Source of the DNA: Halalkalibacter okhensis
GTDB taxonomy: Bacteria; Bacillota; Bacilli; Bacillales; Bacillaceae_D
Length of the DNA stretch: 64,000 nucleotides
Direction: 5' to 3'
NCBI RefSeq assembly: GCF_000787375.1
Contig: NZ_JRJU01000018.1
Coordinates: 33,514-97,513 of the forward strand
Below are positions 26,140 through 35,922 of the stretch, piece after piece. Position 1 is the stretch's first letter; each line of letters begins with the position of its first letter. The translations under genes were made by a program, and so were the position numbers. The notes under the pieces are model-generated. The model was given only the letters and a program-made list of their open reading frames with translations, searched no databases and was not told the origin of the DNA.

Positions 26140-26272
26140 CCGTGCGAACATCTGGCGATGGCTTCTCTCGCCGTGCGCCTTTAGGAGAAGAACGCTCCTA
26201 AAGGCTTAAGACATTACGGTGCTCTGCTTTGCTTCTTGTACGGCTAAAGCAGGGAACCGTTTCTTCTCTTTA
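26140..26272. repeat. Palindromic repeat family, copy B1
   Basis: Begins CGTGCGAACATCTGGCGATG and continues with the family core GGCTTCTCTCGCCGTGCGCC, an inner hairpin TTTAGGAG / CTCCTAAA and the right arm ACGGTGCTCTGCTTTGC, which has drifted from the family. It is in tandem with copy B2 at a 134-base spacing. The remaining bases between 26006 and 26140 are AT-rich with nothing recognisable. Confidence 0.85.
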
Positions 26273-26273
26273 T

Positions 26274-26413
26274 TCGTGCGAACCTGTGGCGATGGCTTCT
26301 CTCGCCGTGCGCCTTTAGGAGAAGACCACTCCTAAAGGCTTAAGACATTACGGCGCTCCGCTCATCGCTTCGAGCAAGCTCAAAAAGGAAGATCGCCTTT
26401 TTGAGCTTGCTCT
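26274..26413. repeat. Palindromic repeat family, copy B2, directly after bkdB
   Basis: Core GGCGATGGCTTCTCTCGCCG pairs with CGGCGCTCCGCTCATCG. The inner hairpin is CTTTAGGAG / CTCCTAAAG. The end hairpin GAGCAAGCTCAAAAAGG / CCTTTTTGAGCTTGCTC touches the bkdB stop codon, and its arm is unique to this locus. It may also end the bkd transcript, although no long T-run follows. Confidence 0.88.
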
Positions 26414-27694
26414 TTAATAAATCGTTGTTGTTTCGGCTGTCATGTTTTCTAATTTTTCTTTTACCCTTGCTAAGAAGCGTCCACATACTAGACCATCTAG
26501 CACACGGTGGTCTAGGGATAGGCAAAGGTTGACCATACTGCGGATGGCAATCATATCTCCTGCGTCGCTTTCTATGACAACAGGTCGCTTCACAATTGAT
26601 TCTATTGAAAGAATTGCTGCTTGAGGATGGTTAATGATCGGCGTCGAGAGAATAGAGCCAAACGAGCCGGTGTTATTTACTGTAAATGTCCCACCTTGCA
26701 TATCAGCTCCACTTAGCTTTCCTGTACGTACTTTGCTAGCTAATTCTTGTACTTCGCGGCCAAGTCCTTTAATCGTTTTCTCATCTGCATGTTTAATAAC
26801 AGGGACAAATAATGCATCGTCTGTTGCAACTGCCAGCGAGATATTAATATCTTTCTTTTGGATAATTTTATCTCCTGCCCACATAGCGTTTAACTGCGGG
26901 AATTCTTTTAACGCTTCTACCGTCGCTTTTATAAAGAAAGGCAAGAAAGTTAAATTAAATCCTTCTTTTTCTTTAAAGCTATTTTTGACTTGGTTTCGAT
27001 ACTGTACTAGATTCGTTACATCTACTTCGACCGTCATCCACGCATGCGGCGCTTCATGTTTGCTTTTTACCATATTGGCAGCAATCGCTTTTCTTACTCC
27101 AGAAACAGGAATTTCGACATCGCCTTGCATAGTTTCGATAACATTTGGCTCTTGTGACATTGAAGCTTTCTTACTTTCCGGTGGTGTAACTTGCGTAGCA
27201 GGTACTTCTACTGCAGGAGCAGCCTTTTGTACTCCTCCTTTATCAATAATCCGTTGAAGGTCTTTGCGTGTGATTCTTCCACCCTTACCAGAACCAGTTA
27301 CTTGCTCAAGGTCAATATTGTGCTCTTGAGACATACGTAGAACTGCTGGGGAATAACGGCGTTTTTGTGACTGATCGGACTGATCGTCACTAGTTCGGTT
27401 AGTGACATGATTTTCTTGCTTCGTCGATACTGTCTCACTACTGTTACTAGCTTCCCCTTCAACTTCTATTGTACAAATTACGACCCCTACTTCAACCGTT
27501 TCATCTTCTTGTACGCGAATCTCCTTAATCGTACCTGAAAACGAAGAAGGAACTTCAGCATTCACTTTATCTGTCATGACTTCTGCAATTGGGTCGTATT
27601 TATTCACATATTGACCTGGTTCTACAAACCATTTGCTTATCGTGCCTTCCGTGACACTTTCCCCTAATTGGGGCATTTTCATTTCTGTCGCCAT
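26414..27694 (-). CDS. bkdB: Branched-chain 2-oxo acid dehydrogenase E2 (lipoamide acyltransferase)
   Basis: The 426-residue enzyme has one lipoyl domain with the lipoylated Lys in VMTDKVNAEVPSS (residue 43). A flexible linker leads to an E1/E3-binding domain (RYSPAVLRMSQEHNIDLEQV, GSGKGGRITRKDL, about 111 to 150) and an acyltransferase domain ending in the catalytic LSLDHRVLDG. It passes branched acyl groups to CoA for anteiso- and iso-fatty acid primers and for Val, Leu and Ile breakdown. It is the last gene of the operon, 18 bases after bkdAB. A palindromic repeat follows at once. Confidence 0.95.
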   Translation of the reverse strand: MATEMKMPQLGESVTEGTISKWFVEPGQYVNKYDPIAEVMTDKVNAEVPSSFSGTIKEIRVQEDETVEVGVVICTIEVEGEASNSSETVSTKQENHVTNRTSDDQSDQSQKRRYSPAVLRMSQEHNIDLEQVTGSGKGGRITRKDLQRIIDKGGVQKAAPAVEVPATQVTPPESKKASMSQEPNVIETMQGDVEIPVSGVRKAIAANMVKSKHEAPHAWMTVEVDVTNLVQYRNQVKNSFKEKEGFNLTFLPFFIKATVEALKEFPQLNAMWAGDKIIQKKDINISLAVATDDALFVPVIKHADEKTIKGLGREVQELASKVRTGKLSGADMQGGTFTVNNTGSFGSILSTPIINHPQAAILSIESIVKRPVVIESDAGDMIAIRSMVNLCLSLDHRVLDGLVCGRFLARVKEKLENMTAETTTIY

Positions 27695-27712
27695 TCGATT
27701 CCCTCCTAGCGA

Positions 27713-28696
27713 TTAAAATTCAGCAAGCTCTCGCATCGCTTTTTCAACCTTCTCTGGGTTAATCATGAAATATTTTTCCATCGTTGGGGCATAAGGCATT
27801 GCTGGCACATCTGGACCAGCCAAACGTTTAATAGGAGCATCTAGATCAAATAAACAGTGCTCAGCGATGATTGCCGCCACTTCCCCCATAATACTGCCTT
27901 CTTTATTATCCTCAGTTACGAGTAACACTTTGCCCGTTTTTTTCGCTGCCTCAATAATCGCTTCCTTATCTAACGGATAAACCGTGCGTAAGTCTAGAAT
28001 ATGCGCCGTGATTCCTTCTTTTTCAAGACGATCAGCTGCTTGCAAAGCAAAATGAACGGAAAGTCCATACGTAATAACCGTTATATCATCGCCTTCACGC
28101 TTCACATCCGCTTTGCCAATAGGTAAGGTATAATCCCCATCAGGTACCTCGCCTTTTATTAATCGATATGCTCGCTTATGCTCAAAGAATAGAACTGGAT
28201 CTGGATCGCGAATAGCTGCTTTTAGCAACCCTTTTACATCATAAGGGGTAGAAGGCATAACTATCTTTAACCCCGGGACACTCGCAAAGATAGCTTCAAC
28301 CGATTGAGAATGATAGAGAGCCCCATGGACTCCACCACCATATGGAGCACGAATCGTTATTGGACAACTCCAGTCATTGTTTGAGCGATAGCGAATCTTG
28401 GCCGCTTCTGAAATAATTTGGTTCACCGCTGGCATAATAAAATCAGCAAATTGCATCTCAGCGATGGGCTTCATCCCATACATCGCTGCTCCGATCCCAA
28501 CACCAGCAATAGCGGATTCAGCAAGTGGTGTATCAATGACCCGTTGTTCTCCAAATTGCTCATACAAGCCATTTGTCGCTCGGAAAACACCGCCCCTTGC
28601 CCCGACGTCTTCACCTAGCACAAATACTTTTTCATCTCGTTCCATCTCTTCTCTCATTGCCTGCGTTACTGCTTCTATATATGAAATAACAGCCAT
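27713..28696 (-). CDS. bkdAB: Branched-chain 2-oxo acid dehydrogenase E1 beta
   Basis: The 327-residue beta subunit has the typical N-terminus SYIEAVTQAMREEMERDEKV followed by FVLGEDVGARGGVFRATNGL, and ends with a C-terminal transketolase domain (ITVITYGLSVHFALQAADRL). It forms the alpha2beta2 E1 thiamine-diphosphate enzyme with BkdAA. The ATG at 28696 follows GGGGGAAGAAAA. It lies 15 bases downstream of bkdAA in the sigma-54-driven operon. Confidence 0.95.
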   Translation of the reverse strand: MAVISYIEAVTQAMREEMERDEKVFVLGEDVGARGGVFRATNGLYEQFGEQRVIDTPLAESAIAGVGIGAAMYGMKPIAEMQFADFIMPAVNQIISEAAKIRYRSNNDWSCPITIRAPYGGGVHGALYHSQSVEAIFASVPGLKIVMPSTPYDVKGLLKAAIRDPDPVLFFEHKRAYRLIKGEVPDGDYTLPIGKADVKREGDDITVITYGLSVHFALQAADRLEKEGITAHILDLRTVYPLDKEAIIEAAKKTGKVLLVTEDNKEGSIMGEVAAIIAEHCLFDLDAPIKRLAGPDVPAMPYAPTMEKYFMINPEKVEKAMRELAEF

Positions 28697-28711
28697 TTTT
28701 CTTCCCCCTTT

Positions 28712-29707
28712 CTATTCTTCTGCATACGTGTACAGCATAGCACTTTCTGGATCTGCATACGGTGCTTGCTCTGCATATTCTGTTGCTTCATTAACAATCC
28801 CCGCCAGCTCTTTTTCAATGGATGCCACTACTTCGTCTGTTAAGATCCCTACATTCTTTAAATAGTCAGCAAATGTAAAAATCGCATCTAATTTCTTTGC
28901 CTCTTCTACTTCCTCACGCGAGCGATAAGCACGATCATCGTCATCACTTGAGTGAGGAGTTAAGCGGTATGATACTGTCTCAATTAGAGACGGCCCTTCA
29001 CCTTTTCTGGCACGATCTGCCGCTGCTTTTACTGCTTCATATACGGCTAGAGGATCGTTCCCATCAATTGTTACCCCAGGCATGCCATACCCAATCGCCC
29101 GATCTGAGACTTTTTCGCAAGCCAATTGTTTCTCAATTGGCACAGAAATGGCGTATTTATTATTTTCACACATAAAAATAACAGGTAATTTGTGAACCCC
29201 AGCAAAATTCGCCCCTTCATGGAAATCACCTTGGTTTGATGATCCTTCTCCAAAGGTTGTGAAAGTGACAAAATCCTTCCCTTCCATCCTGCCGCCTAAT
29301 GCAATTCCAACAGCATGCGGAACTTGAGTGGTTACAGGCGATGATCCCGTTACAATACGGTTTTTCTTTTGTCCAAAATGCCCTGGCATTTGTCTTCCAC
29401 CCGAGTTAGGGTCCTCAGCTTTTGCAAAACCAGATAACATTAGATCGCGAGCAGTCATTCCAAACGTGAGAACCACTCCCATGTCACGATAATAAGGCAA
29501 AATATAATCCTTCTCTTTATCTAATGCAAATGCTGCTCCTACTTGAGCTGCCTCTTGCCCTTGGCACGAAATAACAAAGGGGATCTTCCCTGCGCGGTTT
29601 AAGAGCCACATACGCTCATCGATCTTCCGGGCAAGCAGCATCGTTTTATACATTTCAAGCACCGTTTCGTCAGATAGACCTAATGCATGATGTCGATTTT
29701 CAGTCAT
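28712..29707 (-). CDS. bkdAA: Branched-chain 2-oxo acid dehydrogenase E1 alpha
   Basis: The 331-residue thiamine-diphosphate subunit has the GDG-like segment TTFGEGSSNQGDFHEGANFA with NNKYAISVP closing the cofactor motif. The phosphorylation-loop-like stretch TYRLTPHSSDDDDRAYRS is also present. I use ATG 29707, 4 bases after GAGGGAGGAAAG, not the longer frame to 29749, which would overlap lpdV. Decarboxylates 2-oxo acids from Val, Leu and Ile. Confidence 0.95.
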   Translation of the reverse strand: MTENRHHALGLSDETVLEMYKTMLLARKIDERMWLLNRAGKIPFVISCQGQEAAQVGAAFALDKEKDYILPYYRDMGVVLTFGMTARDLMLSGFAKAEDPNSGGRQMPGHFGQKKNRIVTGSSPVTTQVPHAVGIALGGRMEGKDFVTFTTFGEGSSNQGDFHEGANFAGVHKLPVIFMCENNKYAISVPIEKQLACEKVSDRAIGYGMPGVTIDGNDPLAVYEAVKAAADRARKGEGPSLIETVSYRLTPHSSDDDDRAYRSREEVEEAKKLDAIFTFADYLKNVGILTDEVVASIEKELAGIVNEATEYAEQAPYADPESAMLYTYAEE

Positions 29708-29726
29708 CTTTCTTCCTCCCTCAGTA

Positions 29727-31148
29727 TTATGAATGAATAGCAAGACCATCTACAGCCAGAGCCGCTTCACCTATTACTTCAGATAAAGTCGGATGTGGAT
29801 GAATCATCTCTGCAACTTCAAAGTGAGCAGCATCCAATACTTTTGCTAAAGCTGCCTCAGAAATCAAATCGGTCACATGAGGACCAATCATATGAACCCC
29901 AAGAACATCCTGATTGTCTTCATTTGCTACCACTTTCACAAAACCATCTGTTTCTCCATATACTAACGCTTTTCCTATTGCTTTAAACGGAAATGTTCCG
30001 ACTTTTATACGATAGCCTTGATCTAAGGCTTGTTTTTCGGTTAATCCTACACTCGCCATTTCAGGGTTGCTATAAATGCATTTGGCTACTGTGTCATAAT
30101 TTATTGGATCGGGCTTCTTCCCAGCAATATGATCCACTGCAACAATGCCTTCATGGGACGCAACATGGGCCAGCTGTAAACCTCCAATAACATCTCCAAT
30201 TGCATACATATGCGATTCTTTTGTTTGATTAAATTCGTTCACAGCGATCACACCATTTTCCACTTGAATGTCGGTGTTTTCAAGTCCTATATCTGCCACA
30301 TTGGCTACTCGGCCAACAGAAACGAGCAATTGTTCAGCATGATAGGCTTTCTGTTGTCCCTTACTCTCTGCATGAACAGTTACTCCCTCATCCTTTTTCA
30401 ATGTTTCTGGAAGGACTTTAGCGTCTGTTATAATGGTAACGCCCTTTTTCTTTAAGATCCTTGCAGCCTCTTTAGCAATCGCCTCATCTTCTGTAGGAAG
30501 AATCTGTTTGCTATACTCAATGACTGTGACATCCACCCCAAAATCATTCAGCATGGATGCCCACTCAATTCCGATAACCCCTCCGCCTACAATAATCATT
30601 GATTTCGGTAGAACCTCAAGGGAAAGAGCATGGTCTGAAGTTAGTACATACTTGCCATCTGCTTTTAGTCCCGGTAATTCCCGAGGTGAGGATCCCGTTG
30701 CGATAAGAACATATTGGGGAATAAGCATCGTATTTTCTTCGCCATCTGAACGTTCTACAGAGATCGTGCCTGACGTTGGTGAGAAGATGGATGGTCCAAG
30801 AATTCGACCTGTTCCTTCGTATACATCGATTTTTCCTTTCTTTAACAGGTGTTGAACCCCGCGATGCAACTGATCAACAATGGTTTCTTTCCTTGCTTGC
30901 ACTTTTTTAAAATCTAAGCTTACGTCGTTAGTGATGACGCCAAACTCTTCTGAACGCTTTGCAGTTGCAAATACTTCAGCACTTCGAAGTAATGCCTTAC
31001 TCGGAATACATCCTTTGTGCAAACAAGTTCCACCTAGCTTTTCTTTTTCAACAACTGCCACTTTCAGCCCATGCTGTGCCGCTCGAATGGCGGCAACGTA
31101 CCCACCTGTACCAGCTCCTAAAATGACAAGGTCGTATTCTTCAGCCAT
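29727..31148 (-). CDS. lpdV: Dihydrolipoyl dehydrogenase (E3) of the branched-chain complex
   Basis: The 473-residue flavoprotein has the FAD motif LGAGTGGYVAA at the N-terminus and the redox disulfide C42-LHKG-C47 in GGTCLHKGCIPS. It also has the NAD motif VGGGVIGIEWASM, AIGDVIGG and the catalytic His-Glu in HPHPTLSEV. It reoxidises the lipoyl group of BkdB. It is the first enzyme gene after bcd and is separated from it by a palindromic repeat of about 170 bases within the operon. Confidence 0.95.
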   Translation of the reverse strand: MAEEYDLVILGAGTGGYVAAIRAAQHGLKVAVVEKEKLGGTCLHKGCIPSKALLRSAEVFATAKRSEEFGVITNDVSLDFKKVQARKETIVDQLHRGVQHLLKKGKIDVYEGTGRILGPSIFSPTSGTISVERSDGEENTMLIPQYVLIATGSSPRELPGLKADGKYVLTSDHALSLEVLPKSMIIVGGGVIGIEWASMLNDFGVDVTVIEYSKQILPTEDEAIAKEAARILKKKGVTIITDAKVLPETLKKDEGVTVHAESKGQQKAYHAEQLLVSVGRVANVADIGLENTDIQVENGVIAVNEFNQTKESHMYAIGDVIGGLQLAHVASHEGIVAVDHIAGKKPDPINYDTVAKCIYSNPEMASVGLTEKQALDQGYRIKVGTFPFKAIGKALVYGETDGFVKVVANEDNQDVLGVHMIGPHVTDLISEAALAKVLDAAHFEVAEMIHPHPTLSEVIGEAALAVDGLAIHS

Positions 31149-31194
31149 GTAACGTTCCTCCTAACTCTAATGAGTTACTCGAATTTAGATAATA

Positions 31195-31361
31195 AGGCAA
31201 GATCGGCCTTCCCTTTACTTGCGCTTACTCTTGTGCGATGGCTTCTCTCGCCGTGCGCCTTTCGAGAAGTTCGCTCGAAAGGCTTAAAACATTTACGGCG
31301 GCTCCGCTCATCGCTTCGAATTGTTCTAAAAAGGCAAGATCGGCCTTTTTAGAACAATTCT
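31195..31361. repeat. Palindromic repeat family, copy C, between bcd and lpdV
   Basis: Carries GGCAAGATCGGCCTT at both ends. The core GCGATGGCTTCTCTCGCCGT pairs with ACGGCGGCTCCGCTCATCGC, and the inner hairpin is CTTTCGAG / CTCGAAAG. The last hairpin GAATTGTTCTAAAAAGGC / GCCTTTTTAGAACAATTC starts right after the bcd stop codon. The left flank CGAATTTAGATAATAAGGC echoes the right-hand arm CGAATTGTTCTAAAAAGGC, giving imperfect terminal direct repeats. Confidence 0.9.
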
Positions 31362-32456
31362 CTAACGGCGTGATAGGATGTGTTGACCGTTTTGTAGGAA
31401 TTGTCTTCTTGATCTACGCATTCGTTCAATTCGTTCTTCAGCCATACGGTCAGCTGCTTTGAACGTTGGAATTTGATCACGTTTGGATATATCAAATACT
31501 TTCTCAATGTTTTGGTAGATTCCTTCTACTTTCTTTAATGCTCGTTCACTGTTGTAGCCATTTAATTCATCTGCCACATTAATAACGCCACCTGCATTGA
31601 TGACATAGTCTGGTGCATAGACAATACCCATTTCGTGAATGAGACTACCATGACGTTCTTCTTTTAGTTGATTATTGGCTGCACCTGCAATCACCTTTGC
31701 TTTTAATTGCGGTATGGTCTGATCGTTAATAATAGCACCAAGTGCACATGGGGCAAAGATATCACAATCGACACTATAAATTTCATTTACATCCACGGCT
31801 TTTGCGTTAAAATCAGCTACTGCTCGTTGAACGGATTCTTTGTTAATGTCTGTTACAATTAATGAAGCACCTTCTTCGTGAAGATGTTTACATAAATTAT
31901 AGGCAACATTTCCAACCCCTTGTACAGCGATAGTTTTCCCTGCTAAATCATCCGTACCAAATGCCTCCTTAGCAGCAGCCTTCATCCCAACGTACACTCC
32001 GTACGCCGTTACAGGGGACGGATTTCCCGAAGATCCAAAGGCAGGAGAGATTCCTGTTACATAATCCGTTTCCTCATAGATTGTATCCATATCCTGTACA
32101 GTTGTCCCGACATCTTCGGCCGTAATATAGCGGCCGTTTAAGCCTTGAATATAGCGGCCGAATGCACGAAACATTTCTTCGTTTTTATCTTTTCTAGGGT
32201 CTCCAATAATAACGGTTTTCCCTCCGCCAAGATTTAAACCAGCTGCCGCGTTTTTATATGTCATGCCTTTTGCTAAACGCAGCGCGTCCTCAAATGCATC
32301 AGCTTCTGTTTCATACATCCACATTCTCGTTCCACCTAGTGCAGGACCAAGTGTAGTATCATGAATGGCAATAATAGCTTTTAATCCAGATAATTTGTCT
32401 TGACATACAACGACTTGTTCATAGTCGTAGTTTTCCATATAAGAGAATAATTCCAT
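31362..32456 (-). CDS. bcd: Leucine dehydrogenase (branched-chain amino acid dehydrogenase)
   Basis: The 364-residue NAD-dependent enzyme shows the Glu/Leu/Phe/Val dehydrogenase pattern: [15 protein letters not shown], catalytic Lys in [15 protein letters not shown] and a Rossmann segment [15 protein letters not shown]. It deaminates Leu, Val and Ile to the 2-oxo acids that feed the BKD complex. It heads the operon 58 bases after a sigma-54 promoter. In B. subtilis ptb precedes and buk follows bcd, but neither is present here. The C-terminus is Arg-rich ([10 protein letters not shown]). Confidence 0.93.
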   Translation of the reverse strand: MELFSYMENYDYEQVVVCQDKLSGLKAIIAIHDTTLGPALGGTRMWMYETEADAFEDALRLAKGMTYKNAAAGLNLGGGKTVIIGDPRKDKNEEMFRAFGRYIQGLNGRYITAEDVGTTVQDMDTIYEETDYVTGISPAFGSSGNPSPVTAYGVYVGMKAAAKEAFGTDDLAGKTIAVQGVGNVAYNLCKHLHEEGASLIVTDINKESVQRAVADFNAKAVDVNEIYSVDCDIFAPCALGAIINDQTIPQLKAKVIAGAANNQLKEERHGSLIHEMGIVYAPDYVINAGGVINVADELNGYNSERALKKVEGIYQNIEKVFDISKRDQIPTFKAADRMAEERIERMRRSRRQFLQNGQHILSRR

Positions 32457-32514
32457 GATGTTGTAGCCTCCTTAAATACGTCACCTTGCTTTGATGACTC
32501 CTTACCCTATCTAT

Positions 32515-32530
32515 TGCAAAAACCATGCCA
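32515..32530 (-). promoter_or_regulatory. Sigma-54 (SigL) promoter of the bkd operon
   Basis: TGGCATGGTTTTTGCA matches the minus-24/minus-12 consensus TGGCAC-N5-TTGCA at all invariant GG and GC positions with correct spacing. It lies about 60 bases before bcd and downstream of its activator gene bkdR. Confidence 0.92.
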
Positions 32531-32594
32531 TAAAAAGTATTTTTCTCCATCCCTTATCTAGTCTTCACAAAACGCTCACAATCCAAAATAAACC

Positions 32595-32636
32595 GTGCAA
32601 GTTTTTTCATTAATGTGCAAGTTTTTGCATGCACAT
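32595..32636. promoter_or_regulatory. Upstream activating sequence for BkdR
   Basis: Two direct copies of GTGCAAGTTTTT, 20 bases apart, are followed by GCATGCAC so that TGTGCA / TGCACA half-sites face each other. They lie 65 to 105 bases upstream of the minus-24 element, overlapping the end of bkdR. This is the distance expected for an enhancer-binding activator. Assignment to BkdR is inferred. Confidence 0.65.
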
Positions 32637-34688
32637 TTATGCAATATGATATTTCTCCATTTTATAATAGAGGGAGCGGATAGAGATCCCCAATGACTTG
32701 GCCGCTTTTGTTCTATTTCCTTGATAACGTTCTAACGTATTTATAATAAGTGATTTTTCATATGTATTTAGTTGTTCCTGCAAAGTTCCTTCCTTCTCCC
32801 AGGTTGGCCGTTTTGGGATGTAAGATTTTATTTTCCCTTCTGAGAAAAGAGGAGGAAGATGTTGTATATCAACTCGGCGGCTGGCTGGTTCCATATAAAT
32901 CATCGTCCGAGCTAATACATTTTCTAGTTCCCTTACATTCCCCGGCCAATTATAGTCACTTAAATAATCAACTGCTTCACGAGAGATCGACTGAACATAT
33001 CTTCCATAATCTTTATTTAACTTTCTCAAAAGATGCATCGCTAATAATTCCAAATCATTCATTCTTTCACGTAAAGGTGGAATTGAAATCGGAAATTTAT
33101 TCAACCTATAATAAAGATCTTCTCGAAAGCGGCCTTCTGCTATTGCCTTTTCCAAATTCACGTTTGTAGCAGCAATAACCCTTACGTTAATCGAAATCGG
33201 TTTCGTTCCTCCGACCCTAATAATTTCTTGTTCTTGAAGAACACGCAATAATTTGGCCTGCATCATGCTAGACAGTTCTCCAAGTTCATCTAAAAAGATG
33301 CTTCCATGATCCGCTTCTTCAAATAACCCTCTTTTTCCTCCACGTTTTGCCCCTGAAAAAGCACCTTCTTCGTATCCAAACAGTTCACTCTCAAGCAATT
33401 GCTCTGATAGTGCAGCACAATTAACACGGACAAATGAATGATGCTTCCGTTGACTCTCACTATGTATCGCGTGCGCAAATAATTCTTTCCCCGTACCTGA
33501 TTCCCCTCTAAGTAAGATTGTAGCAGGAGTTGAAGCTGCGAGTTTGGCTTGTTCAATGGCCACTCTCATCTCCTCAGAAGTCCCTATAATTTCATCAAAC
33601 GAATATTTAGCTTCTAGAGTTTGAATTCGTTTTTTGGCTTGTTCAAGTTGCCCATGCAAAAAATTTAATTCAGAAACATCATGGATGACTCCTACACTGC
33701 CTCGCTTTTGTCCATCGACAATAATAGGGGCTACATTGACAATCACATCTTTTTTCATTGGCCCTACCTTCAAAGATACCCCTCTTACAGCTTTCCCCGT
33801 TTCAAGCACTTGTAAATGCATGCTTTCCCCTTCAGAGATATCAGCTGTTGCAGGATGGCCAATCACCTCTTCTGGTTGCAAGCCCGTTAACCTCGTATAT
33901 GCAGGATTAATCATTAATCCAATACCATTCTCATCGACAACAGAAATGGCATCATCTGATGATTGAATTATCGCTTCAAGCATTGTTTGAATATTTCTTA
34001 AATCCGTTACTTGATCTGTCATGGCTACAATATCTGTTATATCTTTAAACACTGCTAACGCACCAATACAGCGACCTTCTTCAATCATTGGAACTCTTGT
34101 TGTGATGACGCTCGTTCCATTTTGTAGTTGCTGCTTACGGTTATGTTCAGCTTGTTGTGTTTTCATGACTCTAGGTAACCCACTCGATTTCATTACTTCA
34201 AAAAGAGGACGCCCGATTGCTGATTGAGCTTGTATACCTGAAATTCGCTCAGCAGCCTCATTAAAGATTAAGATCTGTTCATTTGAATTAATTGCGATCA
34301 TCCCGTCATGTGTCGAATTCAAAATCGTTTCTTGAATGGACATTTGCTCATTCAAACGGACAATCAATTGATCCTTCTCTTTCATTAATGAGTAGAATAG
34401 TCTGGCTAATTGAGAGGGAACGATCATCGTCTGAGGCGAAATCGTTTTTCTCAGTTCCGTAAGAACCTCAGGATTCCCTGTTGATTCAAATATAAAATCA
34501 ACTTGAGCATTTCGAATTTCTCTCCAGTTCGATCCTATCTTCACACCATACTTCTCTGCCTCGACGATACCTGGGGCAGATGAATGAATATCGTACACAG
34601 CCATCACTTGAATGTGTTCCATATTCATGAGCATTCGAAACAGGGCTGTTCCACCTTGACCAGCACCGATAATAACCGCTCGTTTCAC
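32637..34688 (-). CDS. bkdR: Sigma-54-dependent activator BkdR
   Basis: The 683-residue enhancer-binding protein has an N-terminal Rossmann-like domain ([19 protein letters not shown]), two PAS domains (about 120 to 220 and 235 to 350) and an AAA+ domain. The AAA+ domain carries Walker [11 protein letters not shown], the sigma-54 contact loop GAFSGA (GAFTGA variant) and arginine-finger region [15 protein letters not shown] Fis-type helix-turn-helix ([20 protein letters not shown]) ends it. It starts with GTG 34688 after AGGGGGAG. It sits directly upstream of the -24/-12 promoter of the operon it should activate in response to branched-chain amino or oxo acids. Confidence 0.93.
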   Translation of the reverse strand: MKRAVIIGAGQGGTALFRMLMNMEHIQVMAVYDIHSSAPGIVEAEKYGVKIGSNWREIRNAQVDFIFESTGNPEVLTELRKTISPQTMIVPSQLARLFYSLMKEKDQLIVRLNEQMSIQETILNSTHDGMIAINSNEQILIFNEAAERISGIQAQSAIGRPLFEVMKSSGLPRVMKTQQAEHNRKQQLQNGTSVITTRVPMIEEGRCIGALAVFKDITDIVAMTDQVTDLRNIQTMLEAIIQSSDDAISVVDENGIGLMINPAYTRLTGLQPEEVIGHPATADISEGESMHLQVLETGKAVRGVSLKVGPMKKDVIVNVAPIIVDGQKRGSVGVIHDVSELNFLHGQLEQAKKRIQTLEAKYSFDEIIGTSEEMRVAIEQAKLAASTPATILLRGESGTGKELFAHAIHSESQRKHHSFVRVNCAALSEQLLESELFGYEEGAFSGAKRGGKRGLFEEADHGSIFLDELGELSSMMQAKLLRVLQEQEIIRVGGTKPISINVRVIAATNVNLEKAIAEGRFREDLYYRLNKFPISIPPLRERMNDLELLAMHLLRKLNKDYGRYVQSISREAVDYLSDYNWPGNVRELENVLARTMIYMEPASRRVDIQHLPPLFSEGKIKSYIPKRPTWEKEGTLQEQLNTYEKSLIINTLERYQGNRTKAAKSLGISIRSLYYKMEKYHIA

Positions 34689-34846
34689 CGATACTCCCCC
34701 TTTTTATGACTTGGTCTTAACTTCTACTATTAATATTCTTCTTTTACTATTACGCAAATGACACAAAAATGCAACCTCTAACGTGTACACATTGATGAAT
34801 TTTCGTTAAAATATAACTATAGCTTATAATGAAAGAGGAATGGTTG

Positions 34847-35083
34847 ATGGGACGTTTTATCGCCTTAATGATATTAGTTATACCAGGGGTTATTGCAGGG
34901 TACGGAATTAAGTTGATGCGAGATACTATTTTTCAAATCATAAATAGTCCATTTCCGAACCTTTCTTTACAGTTTTTCATCGGACTACTCTTGTTCTTTG
35001 CAGGTTTAAGTTTTATTGGTGGATTTATTTTTTATCGTGATCGTAAAAACGGGAAAATAGCACCAAGGTTTCAAAAAAAATAA
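34847..35083 (+). CDS. yqzF: DUF2627 membrane protein YqzF, 78 aa
   Basis: A small protein with two membrane segments (residues about 4 to 22 and 43 to 62) and a basic C-terminus RDRKNGKIAPRFQKK. It matches the DUF2627/YqzF family that stands next to bkdR in Bacillus. I use ATG 34847, about 7 bases after AGAGGA; the frame opens upstream at 34829. Function unknown. It is divergent from bkdR. Confidence 0.85.
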   Translation: MGRFIALMILVIPGVIAGYGIKLMRDTIFQIINSPFPNLSLQFFIGLLLFFAGLSFIGGFIFYRDRKNGKIAPRFQKK

Positions 35084-35115
35084 ATCACTTAGAGGACACT
35101 AAAAGAATTTTCTTT

Positions 35116-35922
35116 TCAGTGCCCTCTTTGATGTTTATTCATAATTCCAACTTGATCAATCATACGCAGAAGCGGTGATTGTTCAATGATCGTTGAAAAT
35201 GAGTATTTCTCTGCAATCAGAATACAGAAACTGAGGACAACAAGAACAACTAGTTGAACTCCTACTTGCAAATGATAGATTGCAACAACTGCTAAAATCG
35301 CTCCTATTAGGGTCGCCCCGTTATCCCCAAGCATTGCCTTTCTATACCCTTCTAGCACATACCAAACATAAAACACAGTAAGAACCATAACAATATAAAT
35401 AAAAGACGGAAGTGGATTCACAAGCAGGACCACTAAAACAAAACAAATCGTTCCTTTCCACACTCGCAATGGACGAGTATCAAACAAATTCATGACATGT
35501 GGAAAACCGATAAGCAAACCAAGAGCCATTACTACAGAAACATACGAATATATAGGCGTCATCCACAAAAAAATCATAGCAACAACGATCGTTCCAATAG
35601 CCTTTAACAAGCCCGTTGTGATTCGTTTTCTTTGCAACGCATACAAAACATGTCCTTTCAGTCCTTTTGGATATGACTTACCAAACACATCGTCCACAAG
35701 TCCAAGTAACCAAATCAAAAAGACGAAAACAAACGAAGCCACAGAGAACGATTCTATTCCAGGAGTAAGGGCAAATAAGTAACTATAACTATAAATAATA
35801 ACAACCCCTAAACTATATGGAACAAACTTCCCTTCGTAGTTCAACACACCTAGATCCATTCTTTGAAATGAGATCATACTTAAAAAAGCAATGATAGGCA
35901 TTGACAGGAAAAAGACGATCAT
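35116..35922 (-). CDS. MraY/WecA-like prenyl-phosphate sugar-phosphate transferase homologue, 268 aa
   Basis: A polytopic membrane protein with about 8 to 9 segments. Three family motifs are visible: the acidic pair WLLGLVDDVFG near 68, HVMNLFDTRPLRVWK near 150 (family NLxD region), and MLGDNGATLIGAIL near 205 (family GDxGS..lG). The family moves a sugar-1-phosphate onto undecaprenyl phosphate at the membrane. The protein is shorter than MraY (about 320) and lacks the usual N-terminal DDxxD spacing, so activity is not certain. It is translationally coupled with the glycosyltransferase upstream. Confidence 0.75.
   Translation of the reverse strand: MIVFFLSMPIIAFLSMISFQRMDLGVLNYEGKFVPYSLGVVIIYSYSYLFALTPGIESFSVASFVFVFLIWLLGLVDDVFGKSYPKGLKGHVLYALQRKRITTGLLKAIGTIVVAMIFLWMTPIYSYVSVVMALGLLIGFPHVMNLFDTRPLRVWKGTICFVLVVLLVNPLPSFIYIVMVLTVFYVWYVLEGYRKAMLGDNGATLIGAILAVVAIYHLQVGVQLVVLVVLSFCILIAEKYSFSTIIEQSPLLRMIDQVGIMNKHQRGH

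Noticed and set aside
26140..26413. Tandem palindromic repeats as a possible CRISPR
   Set aside because: Only two units, whole unit conserved, no variable spacers of uniform length, and no cas genes in the window.
29708..29749. Longer BkdAA N-terminus
   Set aside because: It overlaps the lpdV end and lacks a ribosome site; the ATG at 29707 has one.
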